Source of the DNA: Citricoccus sp. K5
Lineage (GTDB): Bacteria; Actinomycetota; Actinomycetes; Actinomycetales; Micrococcaceae
Assembly: GCF_902506195.1 (NCBI RefSeq)
Contig: NZ_LR732817.1
Location: 3,501,407 to 3,565,406 of the forward strand
Direction of reading: 5' to 3'
Length of the DNA: 64,000 bases
Made by a program: the position numbers and the translations under genes. The notes under the pieces were generated by a model. That model was given only the letters and a program-made list of their open reading frames with translations, ran no database searches and was not told where the DNA came from. Positions 1 through 7,879 of this stretch are shown one piece after another (positions within the stretch are counted from its first letter, which is position 1; each line of letters opens with the position of its first letter).

Positions 1-77
1 TGCCGCCTGTTCCTCAAAGAGTCTCGGACGCCCCGCCACTCGCATCAGCTCCCGCCTGCTTTATCAACCAGGACAGT

Positions 78-121
78 TTGACACGGCGGGCCGCCACGGT
101 GAAACTGGATCAATCGATCCA
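78..121 (+). promoter_or_regulatory. Putative promoter with overlapping palindrome
   Basis: A perfect -35 hexamer TTGACA lies at 78-83; 17 bases downstream is GAAACT (101-106), a weak -10. The near-perfect palindrome TGGATCAATCGATCCA (106-121, 14 of 16 positions symmetric) sits directly after the -10, where a repressor would block transcription of the oxidoreductase starting at 165. Its core resembles the CAATCGATTG element at 6710-6719 in front of the asparaginase operon, so the same LacI-type protein could bind both; this is inference. Confidence 0.35.
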
Positions 122-164
122 CTATTGCGAACCGGGTGGATCTGGTCGAACCGAGAGGACTGCC

Positions 165-1304
165 ATGACTGCGACGCCTGCGAGCGAAGCCACGCTGAAC
201 GCGCCCTATGGACTGCGGGGGCTTGACCTGCCCAACCGGGCGGTCCTGGCCCCGATGACGCGGATCAGCGCGCACGGTGACGGCCGGGCGACGGAGAGGA
301 TGCGGGACTACTACCGGTCCTTCGCCGAGGGCGGTTTCGGCCTGCTCGTGACGGAGGGGATCTACCCGGACACCGCCTACAGCCAGGGGTACCTGGACCA
401 GCCGGGTCTGGCGACGCCCGAGCACGTGGAGTCCTGGGTCCCCGTCACGGCGGCCGTCCACGAGCACGGCGCCTCGATCATCGCGCAGCTGATGCACGCC
501 GGCCCCCAGGGCCAGGGCAATCCCCATGTCTCGGGATTGCGCTCCGCCTCGGCGGTCCGTGCCCGCGGGCAGCAGGCCGGCATGTACCGGGGCAGCGGAC
601 CGTACGAGCAGCCGGAGGCGCTGAGTGTGGAGGAGATCGGCGAGGTGATCTCATCCTTCGCCGCAGCCGCCGTGCGGGCCCGAGATGCCGGCTTCGACGG
701 TGTGGAGATCCACGGTGCCAACGGCTACCTCGTGGACGCGTTCCTGACGGACTACCTCAACGAGCGGACGGACGGCTATGGCGGTTCGCCGATGGCGCGG
801 ACCCGCGTGGCGCGGGAGATCATCGAGGCCGTCCGCGCCGCCGTCGGGAACGACTTCGTGGTGGGGATCCGCATCTCGCAGGGCAAGGTCAGCGACGCCA
901 CCCACCGGTGGTCTGGGGGAGTGGCGGAGGCCGAGACGGTCTTCGGTGCCCTCGCCGGTGCCCCCGTGGATTACCTCCACACCACCGAGTGGAAGGCCAA
1001 TGCGCCCGCGTTCCCGGACGAGGACGCCCGCTCACTGGCCCAACTGGCCCGCGAGTTCGCCCCGGGGCTGACCGTCATCGCCAACGGTCACCTGGACACC
1101 GGCGCCGAGGCGGCACAGGGCCTCGTCGAGGGAGGTGCTGACCTCGTCGCGATCGGCAAGGCGGCCCTGGCCCAGCACGATTGGCCGCGGCGAGTGCAGC
1201 AGGGTCGCCAGCTGCTCGACCCCCTGGCGCCGAGCGCCTTCGGGGAACTGGCGACCATCCAGGACTGGGAATTGCGGGTGGCCGAGCCGGTTCCAACGAG
1301 CTGA
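165..1304 (+). CDS. NADH:flavin oxidoreductase / Old Yellow Enzyme family protein
   Basis: A 379-residue FMN-dependent ene-reductase-type TIM barrel. Family marks are LPNRAVLAPMTR near the N terminus (FMN-binding strand 1), the HGANGYLVDAFLTDYLNERT segment in the middle (substrate/FMN site, His-x-Ala-Asn) and a C-terminal GGADLVAIGKAALA phosphate-binding stretch. Such enzymes reduce activated C=C bonds of enones, maleimides or nitro compounds with NAD(P)H. I chose ATG 165 because GAGAGGA precedes it at good spacing; the frame is open upstream to 78 but that part covers the promoter. It converges on the minus-strand operon ending at 1378, with a hairpin between. The substrate is unknown; the neighbouring imidase- and amidase-like genes make a maleimide-type substrate possible. 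Confidence 0.9.
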   Translation: MTATPASEATLNAPYGLRGLDLPNRAVLAPMTRISAHGDGRATERMRDYYRSFAEGGFGLLVTEGIYPDTAYSQGYLDQPGLATPEHVESWVPVTAAVHEHGASIIAQLMHAGPQGQGNPHVSGLRSASAVRARGQQAGMYRGSGPYEQPEALSVEEIGEVISSFAAAAVRARDAGFDGVEIHGANGYLVDAFLTDYLNERTDGYGGSPMARTRVAREIIEAVRAAVGNDFVVGIRISQGKVSDATHRWSGGVAEAETVFGALAGAPVDYLHTTEWKANAPAFPDEDARSLAQLAREFAPGLTVIANGHLDTGAEAAQGLVEGGADLVAIGKAALAQHDWPRRVQQGRQLLDPLAPSAFGELATIQDWELRVAEPVPTS

Positions 1305-1313
1305 TAGACCGCA

Positions 1314-1353
1314 GGCCGGCCGGTGGACGATGTTCATCATCCACCGGCCGGCC
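1314..1353. terminator. Bidirectional hairpin terminator
   Basis: A 14-bp perfect inverted repeat (1314-1327 with 1340-1353, GC-rich) has a second 4-bp pairing (GATG/CATC) inside its loop. It sits between the convergent oxidoreductase (stop 1304) and the small minus-strand gene (stop 1378), so it can serve both. There is no T-run. Confidence 0.65.
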
Positions 1354-1377
1354 AGCGGCGGTTGGGGAAAAACGGGC

Positions 1378-1677
1378 TCACCTGGCCCGGGTGAGCAGGC
1401 GCCGGACAAGGGCCCGCGGCGTCTCGGCCCCGGTCCAGTCCGCGCTGGTGCCCGCCTCCGGCGAGTCCAAGGAATCGAGCAGCTGCTCCACGTCCGCGAA
1501 GACATCCTGGCGCCCGGTCCGGCGCCGCAGGGTCCAGCCGTCACCCATCAGGGTGAGCGAACAGCCAGGAGCCAGCCCGCGGCGCAACTCTGCCAGCGCC
1601 TGGCGCTTGCGCCCGAGCCGGTTGAGGGTAGCCGTGGTGTGAGACACCGTGGTGCCACCGGGGCATGCTCCGCACAT
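1378..1677 (-). CDS. Small MCGACPG-type hypothetical protein
   Basis: A 99-residue protein of unknown function. It begins MCGACPGG, has a third Cys in APGCSL around residue 38, and is otherwise basic with a GDGWTLRR segment. GGGGGT lies 5 bases before the ATG, and the start is only 9 bp after the stop of the upstream SDR gene, so it is probably the last gene of the operon. The CxxCP start could bind metal or form a disulfide; this is not established. Overlapping frames in this GC-rich stretch are also open, so confidence is moderate. Confidence 0.55.
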   Translation of the reverse strand: MCGACPGGTTVSHTTATLNRLGRKRQALAELRRGLAPGCSLTLMGDGWTLRRRTGRQDVFADVEQLLDSLDSPEAGTSADWTGAETPRALVRRLLTRAR

Positions 1678-1686
1678 GGTGACCCC

Positions 1687-2436
1687 CTACGGCATCACGT
1701 CGCCGCTGTTGGGCCCGAGCGTCTGGCCCACGTAGATGTCCCCGCCCGGAGAGGACGCCAGCAGCAGGGCCGTCGGCGCGATCTCCTCGGCCGTGCCGAA
1801 GCGGCCCAGCGGCAGTTCGGCACGCTTGGCCGCCTTCCATTCCTCGGTCACGCCGTTCAGCAGGGGCGTGTCGATGGGGCCGGGGGCGATGGCGTTCACC
1901 AGGATCCCCTCGGGGGCCAGCTCCAGGGCCATCGCCTTGGTCATGCCAATCACGCCGGCCTTCGCCGCCACATAGTGCACCAGCCCGGTGCCGCCCTTGA
2001 TGCCCAGCTGGGATGCGATGTTGATGATGCGGCCGCCCCCTCGTGACTGCAGGTGCGGCAGGGCCCACCGGCCGGCGAGGAACACTCCCTTGAGGTCGAT
2101 GTCCACCGTCCGGTCGAAGTCCTGCTCCGTCATCTCGGCCATCGGCTTCTCGTCCAGGATGCCGGCGGCGGTCACCAGGATGTCGATCCCGCCCAGCTGC
2201 TCGGCCACGGAGTCCATGGCCTGCCGGACCGAATCCGAGCTGGTCACGTCGACTTCCGCGAACAGCGCCGTGGCGCCGGTCTCGGTCAGATGCCCGACGA
2301 CGGCCGCGCCGGCCGCCGCGTCACGGTCCAGCACGGCGATGGCCGCGCCGTTCTCTGCGTACAGCCCGGCGATGGCCGCCCCGATCCCGCTGGCGCCGCC
2401 GGTGATGACGGCGACCTTGTCCTTCAGCGCTTCCAT
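1687..2436 (-). CDS. SDR family oxidoreductase
   Basis: A 249-residue classical short-chain dehydrogenase/reductase, cytoplasmic and NAD(P)-dependent. Visible motifs are TGGASGIG (dinucleotide loop, residues ~13-20), TAAG in place of NNAG, a catalytic Ser in NIASQLG, and YVAAK with catalytic Tyr/Lys. Asp in VLDRDA after strand 2 suggests NAD(H) preference. AGAAGGAG lies 8 bases before ATG. It follows another SDR and an MFS carrier in one minus-strand operon, so it probably oxidises or reduces a hydroxy/keto intermediate of the imported compound. The substrate cannot be named. Confidence 0.9.
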   Translation of the reverse strand: MEALKDKVAVITGGASGIGAAIAGLYAENGAAIAVLDRDAAAGAAVVGHLTETGATALFAEVDVTSSDSVRQAMDSVAEQLGGIDILVTAAGILDEKPMAEMTEQDFDRTVDIDLKGVFLAGRWALPHLQSRGGGRIINIASQLGIKGGTGLVHYVAAKAGVIGMTKAMALELAPEGILVNAIAPGPIDTPLLNGVTEEWKAAKRAELPLGRFGTAEEIAPTALLLASSPGGDIYVGQTLGPNSGDVMP

Positions 2437-2486
2437 GCGCCTGCTCCTTCTCTCATGTGGTGACTGTCGATTCTGAAGTGGGTGGC

Positions 2487-3272
2487 TCAGCTGGGCCAGC
2501 GGATGGTCAGTCCGCCGTCCACGATGAGTTCTTGACCGGTGACGTAGGCGGAATCATCACTGGTGAGGAAGCGGATGGTGCGGGCGGTCTCGTCCACGGT
2601 GCCCACGCGGCCGGCGGGGATGATCTTCCCGGCGGCCTTCAGCCCCTCATCACCCAGGGAGTTCTTCTCATCCTCGGACTGCGGGCTGCGGATCAGCCCC
2701 GGGATCACCGCGTTCACGCGGATCCCGCGCGGGGCCAGTTCCACGGCCAAGGAGCGGCACAGGCCCAGCACGCCGGACTTCGCCGCGGCATAGTGCGCGT
2801 GCTCCTCCCAGCCGTACACCCCTCCGGCGATCGATGACGTCGCGACCATCGCGCCGCCGTCGGTCATTGTGGCGGCGGCCGAGCGGAAGATGCGCATCAC
2901 ACCGGTGAGGTCCACGTCCAGCATGTCCTCCCACGCCTGGTCCGTCATCTCGCCCAGCGGGTTGCGCCGGAGGATGCCGGCAGCGGCCACAGCGATGTCC
3001 AACCGGCCGAACTCGGCCATGGCGGCCTCGGCCATCGCGTCACAGTCCTCGGTCCTACGGACGTCGGCGGCCACGGCGATGCACCGTCCGCCGGCGGCCT
3101 CCACGGCCCGCACCGTCTCCTGGGAGTCGTGCGGATCACCGGGGAAATAGTTGACCACGCTGTGCGCACCGGCCCGGGCGTAGGCCACCGCCAATGCCTG
3201 GCCGATCCCGCTGGCGCCGCCGGAGATCAGCGCGACCTTGCCGGCCAGTCCGTCGTCTCGTTGAGTGCTCAT
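2487..3272 (-). CDS. SDR family oxidoreductase
   Basis: A 261-residue classical SDR. SGGASGIG forms the cofactor loop, AAAG replaces NNAG, TSSIAGG carries the catalytic Ser and YAAAK the catalytic Tyr/Lys pair. NYFPGDPHDS after strand 2 departs from the usual Asp, so the cofactor is uncertain. GAGGTGG precedes the ATG. The start overlaps the stop of the MFS gene (TGATG arrangement), so translation is coupled. Two different SDRs side by side suggest two successive redox steps or two stereoisomers in the same pathway. Confidence 0.9.
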   Translation of the reverse strand: MSTQRDDGLAGKVALISGGASGIGQALAVAYARAGAHSVVNYFPGDPHDSQETVRAVEAAGGRCIAVAADVRRTEDCDAMAEAAMAEFGRLDIAVAAAGILRRNPLGEMTDQAWEDMLDVDLTGVMRIFRSAAATMTDGGAMVATSSIAGGVYGWEEHAHYAAAKSGVLGLCRSLAVELAPRGIRVNAVIPGLIRSPQSEDEKNSLGDEGLKAAGKIIPAGRVGTVDETARTIRFLTSDDSAYVTGQELIVDGGLTIRWPS

Positions 3273-4660
3273 CAGAGGACCACCTCGTCCTTCTCCGCGC
3301 CGGGGTGGTTGCCATGTCCCAGCATGTCAGCCGGGGTGTCAGGGGCACCGGGGCCCTCGATCTTTCGGGTGCCCATCATGCACAGCCCAGCCAGGGCCAA
3401 CCCGAGGGTCCCGGAGAGGATGGCGGCGGCGGTCATGGACAGCCCGGCGAAGAGCAGCGCGCTGAGCAGGCCGGAGCCCACGATCCCGCCCACCGGCGCC
3501 ATCACGTGGGCCACGTTGGTGCCCATGCCGCGGGCATGCGCCGGGAAGGACTCGCCCATGTAGTACAGCAGTGCTGCGAAGGGCCCGGTCAGGAAGAACA
3601 GGGTCAGGCCGTACATGGCGATGATGAACCAGGTTGCCCCCGGGATGAGCAGCATGCCCAGACTGGAGACGGCACCGGCCAACCAGCCGAGGATCACGGT
3701 GCGCTGACGGCCGATCCGATCCCCGAGCCAGCCGTGGAACAGGTAGCCGACGAAGCCCACGGCATTGGCGCCGATGAGGATGACCAGGGCGTTCTCGAAG
3801 GAGACGCCCTTGGCCTCCACCAGCACCGTGGTGCCCAGCACGGAGAAGACCTGGATGCCGATCCAGCTGAACAGCCAGGCCAGGGAGAGCAGGATGGTGT
3901 GCCGGCGCAGCGCCGGGGAGAAGACCTCTTTGAGGCCACCCTGGGTCTCGCTGTCCATCTCGAGGCGGTGCTGGTCGATCAGGACCTGGGCGCCGGCGTC
4001 GTCCCCCACGGACTGGCGACGGCGCGCCTCACGGATGGCGGCGAAGGTGGGCGATTCGGGAAGGCGGGTGGCCACCAGGGCCACCGCGATGGCCAGCACG
4101 CCGGCGATCACGAAGGACCAGCGCCACCCGATGACCGGCAGCAGCAGGGCGGACATGCCGGCGGCCACCAGCGCGCCGATCGGGTAGCCGGCCTGCACCA
4201 CGGAATAGAAGAAGCCCTTGTTCTTGACGTCCTTGTAGATCTCGGAGAGGTAGACCGCGTTGACGACCTCCTCGGAGAGGGACAGTCCGGTGAAGGACCG
4301 CACCAGGATGATCGAGACGGCGCCGATCGCCATGCCGGTGAAGCCGGCGGCCAGGCCGCCGCCGATCATGAGGATCACCAGGGCGTTGCGCCGGCCCAGG
4401 CGGTCGATGATCGGCCCGACGATCAGCGAGACGATGAACACGCCCACGTGGGCCAGCGTGTTGATCATCGTGGACTGGGCGGTGCTCCACCCGAAGTCCT
4501 CGGCGATCACCGGCAGCAGCGTGCCGAAGAGGGTGAAGTCGTAGACGGAGATGACCCAGGCCAGGAAGCAGACGATCGAGACCTTGCGGATCATGCCCGG
4601 CGTGACGGGGACGTCCCAGGGGGCTATGGGCCCGGTCGAGGCGGTGCGAGGAGAGGACAT
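3272..4660 (-). CDS. MFS transporter, sugar/organic acid type
   Basis: A 462-residue integral membrane carrier with about 12 hydrophobic segments. The loop 2-3 signature DRLGRRNALV and the matching second-half DRIGRQRT show the major facilitator fold; the spacing is that of sialate/aromatic-acid-type proton symporters. A soluble insert (SIVxx...HRLEMDSETQGGLKEVF) links the two halves. It lies inside the catabolic operon between the deacetylase-like hydrolase and the SDRs, so it very likely imports the substrate handled by these enzymes. The ribosome binding site is weak. Confidence 0.88.
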   Translation of the reverse strand: MSSPRTASTGPIAPWDVPVTPGMIRKVSIVCFLAWVISVYDFTLFGTLLPVIAEDFGWSTAQSTMINTLAHVGVFIVSLIVGPIIDRLGRRNALVILMIGGGLAAGFTGMAIGAVSIILVRSFTGLSLSEEVVNAVYLSEIYKDVKNKGFFYSVVQAGYPIGALVAAGMSALLLPVIGWRWSFVIAGVLAIAVALVATRLPESPTFAAIREARRRQSVGDDAGAQVLIDQHRLEMDSETQGGLKEVFSPALRRHTILLSLAWLFSWIGIQVFSVLGTTVLVEAKGVSFENALVILIGANAVGFVGYLFHGWLGDRIGRQRTVILGWLAGAVSSLGMLLIPGATWFIIAMYGLTLFFLTGPFAALLYYMGESFPAHARGMGTNVAHVMAPVGGIVGSGLLSALLFAGLSMTAAAILSGTLGLALAGLCMMGTRKIEGPGAPDTPADMLGHGNHPGAEKDEVVL

Positions 4661-4741
4661 GGTGGACTTTCGTGTGAGGGGACCGCCCGGCCCGGTGGGC
4701 CGGGCGATCCGTCCAAAGGGGGATGGTGGCCGGTGAGCCGA

Positions 4742-5629
4742 TCAGGCCTGCGGGCGGGGGTGGCGCTGGGCGAAGTCCCGGGCGACGTCCTCCATGAAGG
4801 CGAACTCGACGCCGTCGTGGCCCTGGATGTGGTCGAACAGCCGCTCGAGCATGAGCAGGTTCTGCGGACGGCCGGAGACGTCCGGGTGGATGGTGATGGG
4901 GAAGACGGCGTAGTCCATCTCGCGGTAGACCCAGTCGAACTGGTCCTTCCAGAGCTGCTCCACGTCCCGCGGGGAGACGAAGCCGTGGCTGTTGGGGCTG
5001 GACTTGATGAACATCATCGGGGGCAGGTCGTCCAGGTACCAGGACGCCGGGATCTCGATGAGGTCGGTCTCCTCGCCGCGCACCAGCGGCTTCATCCAGT
5101 CATGGGCCGAGTTGGCGGAGTAGTCGATCTTGGTCCAGGTGTCCCCCACGCGCACGTAGTACGGGGTGTGGTCGTCATGCATCAGGGAGTGGTCGTAGAG
5201 GAAGCCACGCTCGAGCAGGATCTCGTTGGTGACCTTGGAGAACTCCCACCACGGGGCCACGTAGCCCACCGGCTTCTTGCCGGAGCGCCGCTCGATCAGA
5301 TCGGTGCAATAGTCCAGGATCTCGGTCTCCTGGGTGCGAGTCATGGCAATCGGGTTCTCGTGCGAGTAGCCGTGCACGCCGATCTCGTGGCCGGCGGCGA
5401 CGACCTCGTCGAACTGCTGCGGGAAGGTCTCCACAGAGTGGCCCGGCCAGAACCAGGTCACGGGGATCTCCCGGCGCTGGGCCAGCTGCAGCAGGCGCGG
5501 CACGCCCACCTCGCCGGCGAACAGCCCACGGGAGATGTCACCGGGGGAGTCCTCACCACCGTAGGAGCCGAGCCAGCCGCCCACGGCGTCGACGTCGATT
5601 CCCACGGACACGTAGATCTTCTTGGTCAT
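4742..5629 (-). CDS. Polysaccharide deacetylase-fold hydrolase (PuuE / cyclic imidase type)
   Basis: A 295-residue NodB-fold protein without signal peptide, so it acts in the cytoplasm, unlike secreted sugar deacetylases. The metal-binding pieces are [10 protein letters not shown] at the N terminus (Asp) and HGYSHENP (His-x3-His). This length and these motifs are typical of the PuuE allantoinase / HpPgdA / cyclic-imide hydrolase branch, which opens cyclic ureides or imides. AAAGGAA lies 6 bases before ATG, 18 bp after the asparaginase-like gene. Coupling of an imide-opening enzyme with an amidohydrolase supports an imide to half-amide to diacid route (inference). A role in glycan deacetylation is the alternative. 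Confidence 0.85.
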   Translation of the reverse strand: MTKKIYVSVGIDVDAVGGWLGSYGGEDSPGDISRGLFAGEVGVPRLLQLAQRREIPVTWFWPGHSVETFPQQFDEVVAAGHEIGVHGYSHENPIAMTRTQETEILDYCTDLIERRSGKKPVGYVAPWWEFSKVTNEILLERGFLYDHSLMHDDHTPYYVRVGDTWTKIDYSANSAHDWMKPLVRGEETDLIEIPASWYLDDLPPMMFIKSSPNSHGFVSPRDVEQLWKDQFDWVYREMDYAVFPITIHPDVSGRPQNLLMLERLFDHIQGHDGVEFAFMEDVARDFAQRHPRPQA

Positions 5630-5647
5630 GTTCGTTCCTTTCAGTGG

Positions 5648-6661
5648 TCAGCGCAGTTCGCTGAACAGGGTGGTGAATTCGGTGATGGAGGGATTCCCGG
5701 ACAGCAGCGCCGCCGCGAGGATCCGTGCTTGGAAGGGGTTCAGGTGTCCGGCGCTGACGGCGCCGGCCGCGATCAGGTCCACGCCGCCGCCGTTGCCGTA
5801 GATCGGCACCATGGGACCGCCCGGCACGCGGGTGCTCAGCACCACGGGGATCCCTGAGGAGACCAGATCCGCCACGGCGTCGGCATGCCCCGGCCCCGCG
5901 TTCCCGACGCCGGTGCCCGCCAGGACCGCGCCCGCAGCGCCGCTCTGCGCTGCGTATCGCAGCGCGTCAGGTGAGGAGCCTGGGTAGGCCGTGATGACAT
6001 CCACCCGGGTCGTGCCGAACTCGGGGCTGGGAAGGGGGAGGGTACGGGGACGGGCTGGCCGGGCGACGAGGTCGAGCTCGTCATTGCGGAACAGGCCCAC
6101 GGTGGCGCCGCCGTCGAAGGGCTGGCTGGCGGTGGTGTGTGCCTTTCGGGCGCCCCGGGCAGTCTGGACCCGGCCGTCGAACGCGATCAGGGAGCCCATG
6201 CCGCGGAATCGCGGATCAGCTGCCACCGTCAAGGCCTGGCGGAGGTTGCGGGGGCCGTCTGAGTCCGGCTGGTCGGCCGCACGCTGGGCGCCGGTGAACA
6301 CCACCGTGGTGTCCGTGCCGTTCACCAGGTCCACCAGGAACGCAGTCTCCTCGAGGGTGTCGGTGCCATGGGTGACGATCACGCCGTCCACCGCCGCCTC
6401 GGCAGCGCGGGCGAGCGCGGCCGCGGTGATCTCCAGGATCTCCGGCAGGCCCAGGCGGTAGCTGCCCAGGGTCATGACGTCCTCGGTGGTGATCTGGAGG
6501 GCCCCATTGGCCGCGGCCGCCGGAGACGAGGTGACGAGGTCGTCGATCGTGTCCGAGGCGACCGAGCCGTCAACGTGGTCCGTGCCCTCCCCACCCGCTC
6601 CCGTCTGCCCGGAGCGGGACGCGATGGTCCCGCCGGTGCCGATGATGTGGACTCTGGCCAA
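5648..6661 (-). CDS. Asparaginase family amidohydrolase
   Basis: About 337 residues from the TTG at 6661, which has GAGG upstream; the frame is open further up to 6787 but that part covers the operators. Type I/II asparaginase marks are present: IIGTGGTIAS (first catalytic Thr), GVIVTHGTDTLEETA (second Thr, Asp, Lys region) and VVFTGAQR. There is no signal peptide, so it is cytoplasmic. It is the first gene of the operon 6661-1378. In the family it hydrolyses Asn/Gln or related half-amides to acid and ammonia; here a succinamate-like half-amide is possible from context. Divergent LacI-type control is likely. Confidence 0.88.
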   Translation of the reverse strand: MARVHIIGTGGTIASRSGQTGAGGEGTDHVDGSVASDTIDDLVTSSPAAAANGALQITTEDVMTLGSYRLGLPEILEITAAALARAAEAAVDGVIVTHGTDTLEETAFLVDLVNGTDTTVVFTGAQRAADQPDSDGPRNLRQALTVAADPRFRGMGSLIAFDGRVQTARGARKAHTTASQPFDGGATVGLFRNDELDLVARPARPRTLPLPSPEFGTTRVDVITAYPGSSPDALRYAAQSGAAGAVLAGTGVGNAGPGHADAVADLVSSGIPVVLSTRVPGGPMVPIYGNGGGVDLIAAGAVSAGHLNPFQARILAAALLSGNPSITEFTTLFSELR

Positions 6662-6709
6662 TCCGTACCGCCTCAGATGCAAGTCGGGAAATGATCGGAA
6701 GCGTTGCCC

Positions 6710-6734
6710 CAATCGATTGCCACAAACGTTTGTG
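6710..6734. promoter_or_regulatory. Tandem CG-centred palindromes, likely LacI-family operators
   Basis: Two adjacent perfect palindromes, CAATCGATTG (6710-6719) and CACAAACGTTTGTG (6721-6734), both with the central CG step typical of LacI/GalR operators. They lie about 50-75 bp upstream of the asparaginase TTG and 140 bp upstream of the divergent LacI-type gene, so one protein could control both directions. Confidence 0.65.
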
Positions 6735-6874
6735 TAAAGTGATGTGATGCATATTAGAGTAGGAATCGACGTGATGCAAGACTCCATGTTCGGCCCGTAG
6801 ACTGACGGCGCTCCCTCCCGCCCTGCGGGGCGAGTCAGGCGTCCGTCAGCACCCGACCACCATCGAAGGCCACC

Positions 6875-7876
6875 GTGAGCAAGAGATCATCCGTCACCCT
6901 GAAGGGGCTGGCCCAGGAGCTCGGCCTCAGTCCGTCCACGGTGTCGCGCGTGCTGAATGATGCGGCGGGCGAGGAATCGCGCTGGGCCTCCCCGGAAACC
7001 AGCCGGCGCATCCTGGCCCTGGCCCACGAGGTCGGCTACGCCAAGAACCCCTACGCCGCTTCCCTGCGCACGGCCCGGTCGCGGTTGATCGGGGTGGTGG
7101 TGCCGCGGTTGCAGGACTACGTGCTCGCCACCATCTACGAGGGCATCGACGAGGCCGCGGCCGAACGCGGCTACGTGGCGGTGGTGGCGAACTCCCTGGA
7201 CAATCCGGCGTCCCATGCGGCCCGCGTCCGGAAGCTGATGGACCGGCGCATCGACGGCCTGATCCTCGGGGACACCCCGTTCGACGGCTCCACCCTGACC
7301 GCGATCGAACAGGAGGACGTCCCCTTCGTGCTGGTCAACCGCCGGTCTCCGGGATACCCCTCCGTAACCTGTAACGACTACCTGGGTGGGCAGCTCGCCG
7401 GGGAGCATCTGGCCGGACTGGGAATGGAGAAGATCTTCCTACTGGCCGGTAAGGACCGCATGTCCACCTCGATCGACCGCACGGCCGGATTCACCGAACG
7501 GCTGGCCGAGCACGGCATCCACGTGCCCGCCGAGCACATCGCCACCGGCGGATTCGACGCCGAGGCCGGCGAGGAGGCCACCCGGCACCTGCTGGACACC
7601 GTCGGTGTGCCGGACGCCCTGTTCGCCGTCAACGACTTCGCGGCCATCGGCGCCCTGGGCGTCCTGGCAGAGCGGGGGCTGTCCGTCCCTGAGGACGTCA
7701 GGATCGTCGGGTATAACGACACCCCCTTGGCTAGCGGGGTGGGGTTGACCACGGTGCGCTCGCCGATGCACCAGATCGGGCGCCAGGGGCTGGAACTGCT
7801 CTTGGAGCGGATGGACGGCAAGGATGTGGAGAGCCGGCAGCTTGATCCAGAGCTGGTGGTCCGGGCCTCGGCGTAG
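6875..7876 (+). CDS. LacI family transcriptional regulator
   Basis: A 333-residue repressor-type protein. The N-terminal HTH reads TLKGLAQELGLSPSTVSRVL (residues ~8-27), followed by a hinge helix with NPYAASLRT and a periplasmic-binding-protein-like ligand domain (IGVVVPRL, FVLVNR, AVNDFAAIGALG, VGYNDTPLA). The GTG start has AAGG in front. It is divergent from the asparaginase operon and is probably its ligand-responsive repressor; the two palindromes between them are the candidate operators. The ligand is unknown. Confidence 0.92.
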   Translation: MSKRSSVTLKGLAQELGLSPSTVSRVLNDAAGEESRWASPETSRRILALAHEVGYAKNPYAASLRTARSRLIGVVVPRLQDYVLATIYEGIDEAAAERGYVAVVANSLDNPASHAARVRKLMDRRIDGLILGDTPFDGSTLTAIEQEDVPFVLVNRRSPGYPSVTCNDYLGGQLAGEHLAGLGMEKIFLLAGKDRMSTSIDRTAGFTERLAEHGIHVPAEHIATGGFDAEAGEEATRHLLDTVGVPDALFAVNDFAAIGALGVLAERGLSVPEDVRIVGYNDTPLASGVGLTTVRSPMHQIGRQGLELLLERMDGKDVESRQLDPELVVRASA

Positions 7877-7879
7877 GGG

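Noticed and set aside
1032-1544. Minus-strand ORF of 170 codons overlapping the small Cys protein
   Set aside because: It overlaps the ene-reductase end and the terminator hairpin and lacks a start signal; the 1378-1677 frame is better.
3194-5857. Long plus-strand open frame of 887 codons
   Set aside because: It is antisense to the MFS and deacetylase-like genes and has Gly/Asp/His-rich, non-protein composition; a GC-rich shadow.
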